Below are positions 1-7,140 of a stretch of 8,742 nt of DNA, one piece after another; position 1 is the first letter of the stretch, and each line of letters opens with the position of its first letter. The DNA comes from an uncultured Lachnospiraceae bacterium. Lineage in GTDB: Bacteria > Bacillota_A > Clostridia > Lachnospirales > Lachnospiraceae. Location: assembly GCA_946630765.1 (NCBI GenBank), contig CAMOZF010000061.1, positions 1 to 8,742 on the forward strand, written 5' to 3'. Below the pieces are notes generated by a model. It did no database searches and was not told the DNA's origin. It saw nothing but the letters and a program-made list of their open reading frames with translations. Both the position numbers and the translations under genes were made by a program.

Positions 1-2459
1 TTAAGCGGGAAAGGCTTGTCCGCAATTTTCTTCACCTCTCCGCGTTCGTCAAATTCCGGCATCCGGTGTGCGACGTTCAGCAGAATATTCAGTTCCTTCG
101 AGATACCGCCGGGCATAATGAGGTCATTTCCCGCAAACATTGAGATCGAAGCCGTTGATGATCCGCCGTTCCAGTCTGTCATCACAAAGCCCTCAAAGCC
201 CCACTCCCCGCGCAGAAGATTCGTGCACAGGTCATAGCTGTCCGCCGTCGGAACGCCGTTGATCTTATTGTAGGAGGTCATCACCGTCAGGGCTTTTCCC
301 TTCTCAATTGCCACGCGGAAGGGCTCAAGATAAATTTCCCGGAGCGTTCTCTGGGAAACCACGGAGTCATTTTTATGACGGTTGGTTTCCTGGTTGTTTG
401 CCGCGTAATGCTTCACGCATGCGGCGGCTTCGTACCCGTCCTGAATGCCCAGCGTCATTGCTGCAGCCATTTCGCCGGAAAGGAAAGGGTCTTCTGAGAA
501 GTACTCGAAATTCCGTCCGCATAAAGGATTCCGGTGAATATTGATACCGGGGCCGAGAAGTACCTCGATCCTGAAGGCCTTCAGATCATCCTTCATACCG
601 AGACCGACCTCCCGCGCCACATCCGGATCAAAAGACTGCGCGATGAGCGTCCCCACCGGCCAGGAAATGCAGTGATGATACACGGTCTGGTCTTCGCCCG
701 TATCGATATTTTTCGCGGTAAACTGCTGTGTAAGCCTTACGCCGCCAGGGCCGTCCGCAAGGACAATCGCCGGAATCTTAAACCGTTTCTCGAGGTTGTG
801 CGTCGTCTCGCCTGCTGCGCCGGGAACGGACTCACTGGAACTTCCGATCACTGGATTCGCGTCGTCCGCGACGCCCCAGCCGGTACCGCAGGCAAAGTTT
901 GACAGTTCTTCCTCCGTAAACTGCGCGAGAAGTTCCTCATAGGATGCACGGCCGTCGTATACGTCCTGAAGTGTAATATCCTTCTTTTCGACAAGCTGCA
1001 CCTTTTCATACGGCATGACAGCCTTATAGTCCGGATCCGTGGTATAGGTTGTGACACAGGGTGTCTGGTACGGAGAACGCGCGTCTTCACATACCGGAAA
1101 ATCTTCCGGAAGCAGAATGGGAAGCGAAGATGCCTCTTTGCTGTTGTCGTTTCCTTCAAGTCCCTTCATCACATCAAGCGGCTGCGTAAGCGGAAGTTCC
1201 TCGTACACGAGCTTTGTCAGCCTGCTTTCCGGGATGCAGACAGCAGCGATATTATCTGTATTTTCAGAAGACGTTCCGAGCTTGAGGATATAATATCCCC
1301 TGGACAGCAGATATGCAGTCTTCTCCTCAGAGAAAGAGGAAAGCGCTTTTAAGGGGACGGTAATTACAAGAGTTTCCTCCTCTCCCGGCTTCAGAAGACT
1401 TGTCTTTTTGAAGCCCTTAAGCTCTCTTTCCGGCATGTCCATCTCAGTTGAAGGTGCGCTGACGTAGAGCTGCAGCACCTCTTTTCCGTCGAAATTGCCG
1501 CAGTTTCTGACCTTCGCGCTTACGACGATGTCCTGACCGGAAACGCTGGCAGAAGCCCCGGAAACTGCAAAATCCGTATAACTGAGGCCAAATCCGAAGG
1601 GATATCCGGCCTGTTTTTTAACTGTTGTGAAATAGCGGTAGCCGACATAAATCCCTTCAGTATAGAGCGAAGTGTCGGGATCCGAAAGGAAGGTGTCCGC
1701 GCTCGGATAATCCCGGTACTCCATTGCCCATGTGGTCGTCAGCTTTCCGGAAGGTGTTGTTTCGCCTGTCAGGACCTCCGAAACCGCAAGTCCTGCTTCC
1801 TGTCCGGGCTGACCCATTAAAAGAATCGCATCAGCCTCTGATTCCTGAAGGTCCGCCACCGACACCGGGCCTGGAACATTCAGAACAAGCACAAGATTTT
1901 TGTATGCTTCCCGCAGAACCCGAAGGTTTTTCTTTTCCACCGGGGAAAGATCATAATCATCTTCGACCTTCCGGTCTCTTCCTTCGCCCGAATTTCTCGA
2001 GAGGACATAAACCGCGGTATCGGTCATGTCGGAGAAGCGCTTCGCGTCCGCCTCGGAAACCTCCTGCTCCGGGGAGAGCACGTCATGTTTCCCGGCGGCT
2101 GCAGCCTCGGACACGATCGCGTCGAGGCGCTCTGCAAGATTCTCCAGGATTTCCTTTGTCACAATATCAAAACCAGATTCGAGAAGCGCCGGAAGAATAT
2201 TGATGTGATAGCGGGGAGACTGATTCACGAAAAGCTCTCCGCCGCCGGAAACGCCGCCGTTAAAGGGATCGCCGGAGCCGGAACCGCCGCGGACCGTACG
2301 AACCGCGCCGTTCCCGAAAAGCGCGATCTTTCCGGGAGAAAGCGGCAGAACGTTCCTGTCGTTTTTCAAAAGAACCATACCTTCTTTTGCAGCTTTTTTC
2401 GAACGTTCTGCACCGCGGATTTCACGTTCCGAAAGCGGCGGGGAAATAATATCAGACAT
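1..2459 (-). CDS. Glycoside hydrolase family 3 protein with inverted domain order (beta-glucosidase-like), 3' end outside window
   Basis: I translated this frame end to end: it stays open from the ATG at 2459 to the window edge, giving 819 codons, and the C-terminus lies beyond position 1. The domain order is reversed from usual GH3 enzymes. Residues about 23-290 are the GH3 C-type alpha/beta domain (AKEGMVLLKND, IALFGNGAV, ending near PFGFGLSYTDF). Residues about 290-400 are the Fn3-like domain (GKEVLQLYV, RELKGFKK). After a linker of about 120 residues, the TIM-barrel domain starts near residue 521 (FACGTGWG). The barrel carries LADGPGGVR (D569), GRNFEYFSEDP (R649), VKHYAANNQ (K683, H684) and the nucleophile motif VMTDW (D762). 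The likely acid/base is E159 in NSGEGRDR. Family knowledge: retaining exo-acting beta-glycosidases, with this inverted order known in Butyrivibrio fibrisolvens BglA and a Ruminococcus albus enzyme. There is no signal peptide, so it is probably cytoplasmic. The start is supported by GGAGG 6 nt upstream. It follows the GH5 gene by 116 nt. The exact sugar (glucose, xylose or other) cannot be read from the sequence. Confidence 0.93.
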   Translation of the reverse strand, partial: MSDIISPPLSEREIRGAERSKKAAKEGMVLLKNDRNVLPLSPGKIALFGNGAVRTVRGGSGSGDPFNGGVSGGGELFVNQSPRYHINILPALLESGFDIVTKEILENLAERLDAIVSEAAAAGKHDVLSPEQEVSEADAKRFSDMTDTAVYVLSRNSGEGRDRKVEDDYDLSPVEKKNLRVLREAYKNLVLVLNVPGPVSVADLQESEADAILLMGQPGQEAGLAVSEVLTGETTPSGKLTTTWAMEYRDYPSADTFLSDPDTSLYTEGIYVGYRYFTTVKKQAGYPFGFGLSYTDFAVSGASASVSGQDIVVSAKVRNCGNFDGKEVLQLYVSAPSTEMDMPERELKGFKKTSLLKPGEEETLVITVPLKALSSFSEEKTAYLLSRGYYILKLGTSSENTDNIAAVCIPESRLTKLVYEELPLTQPLDVMKGLEGNDNSKEASSLPILLPEDFPVCEDARSPYQTPCVTTYTTDPDYKAVMPYEKVQLVEKKDITLQDVYDGRASYEELLAQFTEEELSNFACGTGWGVADDANPVIGSSSESVPGAAGETTHNLEKRFKIPAIVLADGPGGVRLTQQFTAKNIDTGEDQTVYHHCISWPVGTLIAQSFDPDVAREVGLGMKDDLKAFRIEVLLGPGINIHRNPLCGRNFEYFSEDPFLSGEMAAAMTLGIQDGYEAAACVKHYAANNQETNRHKNDSVVSQRTLREIYLEPFRVAIEKGKALTVMTSYNKINGVPTADSYDLCTNLLRGEWGFEGFVMTDWNGGSSTASISMFAGNDLIMPGGISKELNILLNVAHRMPEFDERGEVKKIADKPFPL

Positions 2460-2465
2460 CTCATA

Positions 2466-2470
2466 CCTCC
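2466..2470 (-). promoter_or_regulatory. Ribosome-binding site of the GH3 gene
   Basis: GGAGG on the minus strand, 6 nt before the ATG at 2459. It fixes the GH3 start. Another ATG just inside this spacer is out of frame with the GH3 reading frame. Confidence 0.75.
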
Positions 2471-2575
2471 ATCTTGCATTTTCACTCAAACGATACTGCA
2501 GGTCACAAAAAACCACTTCCGATCCGACATCCATGAAAACATGCCTGTACAGACTGACCCCGGGAACTCTTATTC

Positions 2576-4300
2576 TCAGTATTCAAATTTTACTTTCTTC
2601 AGGGTCACGGTTCCGCTCTTCACGGCAATCTTTACCGTTACACGTTCACCGGTCGAGCCTACTGTGAACGAATCAGAAGTCTCAGGCGCAAGGATCGAAC
2701 CCGCGGCAAACTTCACGGTACCGATCACCTTGCCGGCGCAGAGGATTTCCGCCTCGCCTTCTCCGATGCCTTCAAAGCTGACCTTCAGGCCGTCCTTTAC
2801 TTCACGGACAGTATAGTTGGCGTACTCGCCGGCCGCAAGCTCTAAAGCAAGGTCGTCAAGCGGGCTGTAGCGCTCTTCGTTGGGATCCTGGTACCAGGCA
2901 AACTTCGGATACGGAAGACCCTTCTCACAGGCCCAGACAAGCTTCGTATGGTCCTCAAGACGGAAGTTCAGGTAGTTACTGTACTCCCAGTTTCCGTAGT
3001 AGCGCGATCCATCCTCGTTCCACATGTCGTAAGCGACGCCGGAAAGAGTGATGTCCGGGATTTTCTTCATCGTGCGCGGACCTTCATAGTTCACTTCGCA
3101 GTTTTCAAGCTTTGTGGATTCAATGAAGGCGTCCATGATCTTAATGCACTCTTCGTATGTGGGACGCGGGCCGACCATCTGGAACTTCTGGATCTTGTCC
3201 CAGCCTTCCGGCACGAAATGATGCACCATGCCTCTGCCGTGAGGTCCGCGGGATTTGCCGCGCTCCGCAGCCGTTTTCCATCCCCAGGGGGTATAGGAAA
3301 CATGCAGATGCTCGCAGATATCGTAGAATACCGGATCAACATCGGGGCCTGCACCGCACTCGCCAAGCCACAAAGGAACGTTCAGCTCATCGCGCTTTAA
3401 GAGCCAGCCATAGAGGTCCTTGATCTCCGGAGACGCGCCGTAAAGGTGGATTGAGATTGCCCAGTTGTGGTATTCGGGATCATACTGATGATTGAAGATC
3501 CTGAAGTCACGCGCATACTTTGCGCCTTCCAGGAAGAAGATATGCTGCTTGTCAATCTTACGGATTCTCCGGATGCATTCTTCGTAGTATTTCTCAAGAA
3601 GCGGTATATACTCATGCTGAATCGGAGAGGAAACCGGTTCGTTGATGAGATCGTAGCCTGCGACAATCCAGCGGGAGCCGAAGCGGCGGACGATCTCCTC
3701 CCAGAGGACGATCTGGCGCTCCGTGGACTCTTCATCGAGGAACACGCTCGGGTATTCACAGAAAAGACTGTCGCCGGTCGCACCATTGTTTCCGCCGATC
3801 ACGCCGTGCATGTCAAGGATCGCATAGACACGGTATTTTTCGCAGGCGTCGATAATCTTTGCAAGGCGCGAGAAGCCGCCTTCGTTCCACTGGAAGCCGG
3901 GCTCTTCGTAAAGGAGAGCGTTGGCATTCAGAACGATGCGGACACAGTTGAAGCCAAGATCCGCCATCAGTTTAATGTCTTCTTCCCGGAGATGGTTTTC
4001 TTCCCATCTCTCCCAGAAGGTAGACTCGTACTTCGCGCCGCAGAGTTCTCTGACCATCTGAGAAACGAAACGGCGGGAGGTCCAGCGCTCCGGATTGTGA
4101 TCGTTTCCGGGACCCGGGAACAGGATCCATTTGAAAAGATTCTGCGGAAGCGGCGCCGAACCGATCATGAAACCCTCGGTGTTTTCCCAGTTCGCAGTGC
4201 CCCAGCCGTTCAGGATGATTTCCTGCCCATCTTCATTGACGAAGCGGATGCCGTCGGTGCGAAGAACGCCTTTTACAAATTCATTGTCAAGCTTGCTCAT
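2576..4300 (-). CDS. Glycoside hydrolase family 5 protein with C-terminal beta-rich module, intracellular
   Basis: This 574-residue protein has the GH5 (clan GH-A) TIM-barrel motifs in order: NGWGTANWE (31-39), the barrel arginine R121 in CVRIVLN, DMHG (163-166), the acid/base E221 in LINEP, H285 in SIHLYG, the nucleophile E314 in WLGECGAG, and a C-terminal barrel tryptophan cluster PWGW (338-341). Family knowledge: GH5 enzymes are retaining beta-glycosidases acting on beta-glucans, mannans or glycosylated small molecules; the subfamily cannot be assigned by eye. About 130 residues follow the last barrel strand, then residues about 480-574 form a glycine- and beta-rich module resembling a small carbohydrate-binding beta-sandwich. 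The start lies about 9 nt after an AAAGGA site. There is no signal peptide or lipobox, so it should act inside the cell on imported substrate. It lies just after the transporter terminator and is followed by the GH3 gene, with which it is probably co-transcribed. Confidence 0.9.
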   Translation of the reverse strand: MSKLDNEFVKGVLRTDGIRFVNEDGQEIILNGWGTANWENTEGFMIGSAPLPQNLFKWILFPGPGNDHNPERWTSRRFVSQMVRELCGAKYESTFWERWEENHLREEDIKLMADLGFNCVRIVLNANALLYEEPGFQWNEGGFSRLAKIIDACEKYRVYAILDMHGVIGGNNGATGDSLFCEYPSVFLDEESTERQIVLWEEIVRRFGSRWIVAGYDLINEPVSSPIQHEYIPLLEKYYEECIRRIRKIDKQHIFFLEGAKYARDFRIFNHQYDPEYHNWAISIHLYGASPEIKDLYGWLLKRDELNVPLWLGECGAGPDVDPVFYDICEHLHVSYTPWGWKTAAERGKSRGPHGRGMVHHFVPEGWDKIQKFQMVGPRPTYEECIKIMDAFIESTKLENCEVNYEGPRTMKKIPDITLSGVAYDMWNEDGSRYYGNWEYSNYLNFRLEDHTKLVWACEKGLPYPKFAWYQDPNEERYSPLDDLALELAAGEYANYTVREVKDGLKVSFEGIGEGEAEILCAGKVIGTVKFAAGSILAPETSDSFTVGSTGERVTVKIAVKSGTVTLKKVKFEY

Positions 4301-4393
4301 AGGGGTTTTCCTTTCTGATTTATTGTCTTTCTATTGGTAATCGCCAAAGTGATTTCAGCGTTTTATTCCTGATCAAACCCGTTTTCAGGGTAC

Positions 4394-4446
4394 AAAAAGG
4401 GCGGAGGCCCCCGGTATTACCCGTTTGTATACCTGCCTCCACCCTT
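4394..4446 (-). terminator. Rho-independent terminator after the transporter operon
   Basis: On the minus strand, AAGGGTGGAGGC (4446-4435) pairs with GCCTCCGCCCTT (4408-4397), a 12-bp stem with one G-U pair. An inner 5-bp stem pairs GGTAT (4433-4429) with ATACC (4417-4413). The stem ends in a run of five U residues (4398-4394). It starts 20 nt after the stop codon of the binding-protein gene and 93 nt before the GH5 start, so it separates the transporter transcript from the hydrolase genes unless it is read through. Confidence 0.9.
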
Positions 4447-4466
4447 ATGAAGTTGTTGATAAAATC

Positions 4467-6146
4467 TTATCTTGCGTTAAAGCGGTCAACCGCTGCCTGG
4501 TAGGTGTCGATGACGTCCTGGTAACCGTACTGCATAACCTTTTCTTTGAACTCGTCAAAGCTTGTGTTATCGGTGCCGAGAATGTAGTTGATCTCGTACT
4601 CCTGGATCAGGGTCTGGACAGCGGTCAGCTTGGAGTTGATGTCGCTGCTCTCTTCTTCTGTCAGTGTATAGCCCCTCGGGACACCGATATTGATGTCAGC
4701 AGCCGTCCAGATATCCACCGCTTCCTTCTGCTGGTTGGTGCCGCCTGCCGCAGCCGTAGCGATCTTTTCAGAAGCAAGTGTGTTGTGCTTGCCGGTCCAG
4801 CATTCGCCCCAGCCGAGCGCGTACTTCTCAAGGACGCTCTTAGCGGGAGTGCCGTCCGGATTGTTGAGAACAAAATCTGTGAACTGCGGGATTCCGTTCT
4901 CGTCCAGCTTGTAAGTCACGTCTTCAATACCGTACCAGTTCAGAAGTTCGCCTTCTTTGCTGTAGAAGAAATCCATCCACTTTGCTGCGAGCTCCGGATT
5001 TTTGCAGGCTGTAGTAATGAACATCTGGTCCTTTGCTTCCACGGGGCTCCACGCCATATAGGTCTCGGATCCGTGAACGGAAGGTACGATGACCGGCTGC
5101 AGATATTCAGGCTCGTTGTTGCACATGTGCATCTGGAAGTAGTTATTACCGGTGAAAGCGGAAAGAACGAAGCTGTACAGCAGATACTGGTCGTCTTCCA
5201 CAGAACCCGGAGTGCTAAGATAATAGTTGAAAGAAGTAAAGTTGGGGTCAATAAGGCCTTCTTCATACCACTGACGCATGGTCTCAAGGTATTCGCCGAA
5301 GCCGTCCTGAACCGCACTGCCAACGACCTTATCGCCATCCATCTGCAGATACAGATCATCAACCGTGTTTACGCCCCAGGACATGGACAGCCAGGAACCG
5401 CCGTTCTGATGAAGAACGAAAGGATGCTCCATGCCGCTCTCTTTTGCTTTTACAAGCGCGTCATGCCATTCGTCGATGGACTTCGGCTCTTCAAGGCCGA
5501 GCTTTTCCAGAATGTCTTTCCGGTAGCAGACGCCGTTGTAAACGCCTTCTGCCTTAACGTTGAAGTCTTCACCTGCAAGGATGCGGACGATCTTCAGCTT
5601 GCCGTCATCCGAAGTCGCCTGCTTTCTTGCAATCGGATTAGCCTCGAGGTATGCCAGATAATTCGGCATATATTTATGAATGAGTTCATCGTGATCGTCA
5701 CGGATAACGCCGTCCTCGATCAGCTTTTCATAACCGCCGGGCAGAGTGTCGGTGTTGATGATGTCCGGATAGTCGCCGGAGGTCAGGACAATACCGATCT
5801 GCTCCGCTTTCTGCTGGTTTTCAACCGGAATCCAGTTGATATGGACGTTGGTCAGCTCTTCCATCTTCTTGACGCCTTCAATGTCATTAAGATCTGAAAC
5901 GATGGATCCGCTGTAGCTGAGCCACATGCTGAGTTCCTGCTTTTCTTCCGTTAAGGGAAGGCCGTTCTCAGCGGGTGCCGCAGTTTCTTGTGTCTCGCCG
6001 CCGGCTTCCTCGGTTTCGCCGCCAGCTTCCTGGGTTTCGCCGCCGGCTTCCTGGGTTGCGGGCGTCTCACTTCCGCCGTTTGTGCAGCCGGTGAGAAGGC
6101 TCAGGCCGAGCACAAGCGCGAGAATCATTGCTAACACTTTCTTCAT
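4467..6146 (-). CDS. Extracellular sugar-binding lipoprotein of an Lpl/YtcP-type ABC transporter
   Basis: This 559-residue protein is the solute-binding component that captures the substrate outside the membrane and delivers it to the two permeases encoded upstream. It starts with a lipoprotein signal peptide: MKK, a hydrophobic stretch of about 15 residues, then LLTGC with C21 as the lipidation site. A low-complexity Gly/Glu/Thr linker follows (residues about 22-65, with repeated QEAGGET units). The family-1-like binding fold begins near ELSMWLSYSG. The C-terminal half has features usual in the LplA/LipO group (WMDFFYSKEGELLNWYGIE, then a DENGIPQFTD segment). The frame is open for 34 more codons upstream, but the start at 6146 is preferred because it has AAAGGAG 7 nt before it and begins the signal peptide exactly. 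It is the last transporter gene, 85 nt after the second permease, and is followed by a strong terminator. The ligand is not evident; the neighbours point to an oligosaccharide or glycoside. Confidence 0.93.
   Translation of the reverse strand: MKKVLAMILALVLGLSLLTGCTNGGSETPATQEAGGETQEAGGETEEAGGETQETAAPAENGLPLTEEKQELSMWLSYSGSIVSDLNDIEGVKKMEELTNVHINWIPVENQQKAEQIGIVLTSGDYPDIINTDTLPGGYEKLIEDGVIRDDHDELIHKYMPNYLAYLEANPIARKQATSDDGKLKIVRILAGEDFNVKAEGVYNGVCYRKDILEKLGLEEPKSIDEWHDALVKAKESGMEHPFVLHQNGGSWLSMSWGVNTVDDLYLQMDGDKVVGSAVQDGFGEYLETMRQWYEEGLIDPNFTSFNYYLSTPGSVEDDQYLLYSFVLSAFTGNNYFQMHMCNNEPEYLQPVIVPSVHGSETYMAWSPVEAKDQMFITTACKNPELAAKWMDFFYSKEGELLNWYGIEDVTYKLDENGIPQFTDFVLNNPDGTPAKSVLEKYALGWGECWTGKHNTLASEKIATAAAGGTNQQKEAVDIWTAADINIGVPRGYTLTEEESSDINSKLTAVQTLIQEYEINYILGTDNTSFDEFKEKVMQYGYQDVIDTYQAAVDRFNAR
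5992..6054 (-). repeat. Three 21-bp tandem repeats encoding the lipoprotein linker
   Basis: Three consecutive 21-bp units (5992-6012, 6013-6033, 6034-6054) differ at a few bases and encode seven-residue units of the form Q/E-EAGGET. They sit in the flexible tether between the lipidated cysteine and the binding domain. The in-frame length means copy number can vary without breaking the gene. Confidence 0.9.
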
Positions 6147-6153
6147 AATCTTT

Positions 6154-6160
6154 CTCCTTT
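6154..6160 (-). promoter_or_regulatory. Strong ribosome-binding site of the binding-protein gene
   Basis: AAAGGAG on the minus strand, 7 nt before the ATG at 6146. It decides this start over the upstream in-frame ATG at 6248, whose extra residues would overlap the permease gene and bury the signal peptide. Confidence 0.85.
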
Positions 6161-6179
6161 GATTAATGGTGTATCTTTT

Positions 6180-6204
6180 CAGCATCCCTGTTTTGAAAAT
6201 GCTG
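6180..6204 (-). other. Intercistronic stem-loop between permease and binding-protein genes
   Basis: On the minus strand, CAGCAT (6204-6199) pairs with ATGCTG (6185-6180) around a 13-nt loop. No U-run follows, so it is not a terminator. Its place just before the binding-protein leader suits an RNA-processing or 3'-end-stabilising hairpin, but that role is inferred. Confidence 0.4.
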
Positions 6205-6231
6205 CACAGATCTGTTGGTTGTAAAATTAAG

Positions 6232-7128
6232 TTACGCTTTGACCGCACCGATCGTCATACCGGTGACGAAATACTTCTGAACGAAGGGGTAGATCACCAG
6301 GATCGGCAGTGTCGATACGACGATTGCGGCGTATTCAACCGCTCTCGCATAAACTGATGACGTGTCGACGTCTGACGCAGAGGTGATTTCCTTTGTTGAC
6401 TGATACAGGATTGCACGAAGTTCCATCTGTAACGGATATAAATCCTTTCTATGTCCGAGATACAGGAGTGCCGACATGAAATTGTTCCACTGTCCGACGA
6501 TTGTAAACAGCATCACAACAGCAAAAGTTGCTTTACACAGCGGCAGGATGATCCGGAACATAATGATGAAATCATTCGCGCCGTCCAATCTTGCTGCCTC
6601 CTCCAGAGCGTCCGAAATGCCCTGCATCGAGGTTCTCATGATCAGAATGTTGAATACGCTCAAGCATCCCGGAACGACGATCGCCCAAACGGTGTCGAGC
6701 ATATGCAGTTTGCGGATGACCATGTAAGTCGGGATCATGCCGCCGTTGAACAGCATCGTGAATGAGATGATCAGCATGAAGGTGTTTCTGAAGAAGAAAC
6801 GGTTTCTTGAGAAAACGTAGCCGGCGATGACGGTCATCACACCCGTGATCACACAGGACAGCGCACAGTACATGATTGTGTTCCGGTAGCCTCTCCACAG
6901 CTTCTGATACTGCAGGATCAGTTTGTAAGCGTGGAAATCCGCCTTCTTTAAGGGGTACAGGATCATACCCTTCGAAACGTTCAGGGCTGTCGGATCACTG
7001 ACAGATGCCATGATCACATGCCACAGCGGCAGCAGGCAGGCAAGTCCGATCAGTACCAGAAGCAGCACTGCAAAGATCAGGAAAATGACACGGCTGGGAC
7101 TGGTTTTATACTTGTAAGATCTTTCCAT
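6232..7128 (-). CDS. Carbohydrate ABC transporter permease, LplC/YtcP (MalG-like) type
   Basis: This 298-residue inner-membrane protein is the second of two permease subunits of a CUT1-family sugar importer. Hydrophobic segments lie at about residues 13-41, 83-106, 114-135, 145-165, 200-222 and 265-290, giving the usual six helices. The cytoplasmic coupling loop is at residues about 176-199 (EEAARLDGA...ILPL), the EAA motif that contacts the ATPase. The end MTIGAVKA is typical of the YtcP/LplC group. Its ribosome-binding site, GGGGAGG, directly follows and touches the stop codon of the preceding permease gene, and the two genes are only 12 nt apart, so translation is likely coupled. It works with the LplB-type permease (7141-8136) and the lipoprotein (4467-6146). 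Confidence 0.93.
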   Translation of the reverse strand: MERSYKYKTSPSRVIFLIFAVLLLVLIGLACLLPLWHVIMASVSDPTALNVSKGMILYPLKKADFHAYKLILQYQKLWRGYRNTIMYCALSCVITGVMTVIAGYVFSRNRFFFRNTFMLIISFTMLFNGGMIPTYMVIRKLHMLDTVWAIVVPGCLSVFNILIMRTSMQGISDALEEAARLDGANDFIIMFRIILPLCKATFAVVMLFTIVGQWNNFMSALLYLGHRKDLYPLQMELRAILYQSTKEITSASDVDTSSVYARAVEYAAIVVSTLPILVIYPFVQKYFVTGMTIGAVKA

Positions 7129-7140
7129 GTTTTCCTCCCC

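Noticed and set aside
1..3. TTA at the left edge as the GH3 stop codon
   Set aside because: It is out of frame with the GH3 coding frame, which is still open at the window edge.
2532..2543. CATG-AAAA-CATG hairpin in the GH5-GH3 gap
   Set aside because: A 4-bp stem with no U-run is too weak for a terminator. I see nothing else structured in this 116-nt gap besides the GH3 ribosome-binding site.
3467..4318. A 283-codon open frame on the plus strand opposite GH5
   Set aside because: It lies opposite the conserved GH5 barrel motifs and matches no family I recognise. It is an antisense shadow.
4319..4349. Possible promoter for GH5 (TTGGCG, 17-nt spacer, AATAAA on the minus strand)
   Set aside because: Only 4 of 6 matches in each box, and the start of transcription would fall almost on the ribosome-binding site.
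4425..5897. A 490-codon open frame on the plus strand opposite the binding-protein gene
   Set aside because: It mirrors the codon pattern of a clear lipoprotein gene, has no recognisable domain, and overlaps the terminator. It is a shadow frame.
6147..6248. N-terminal extension of the binding protein starting at 6248
   Set aside because: The extra 34 residues overlap the permease gene end, have no good ribosome-binding site, and would bury the lipoprotein signal peptide.
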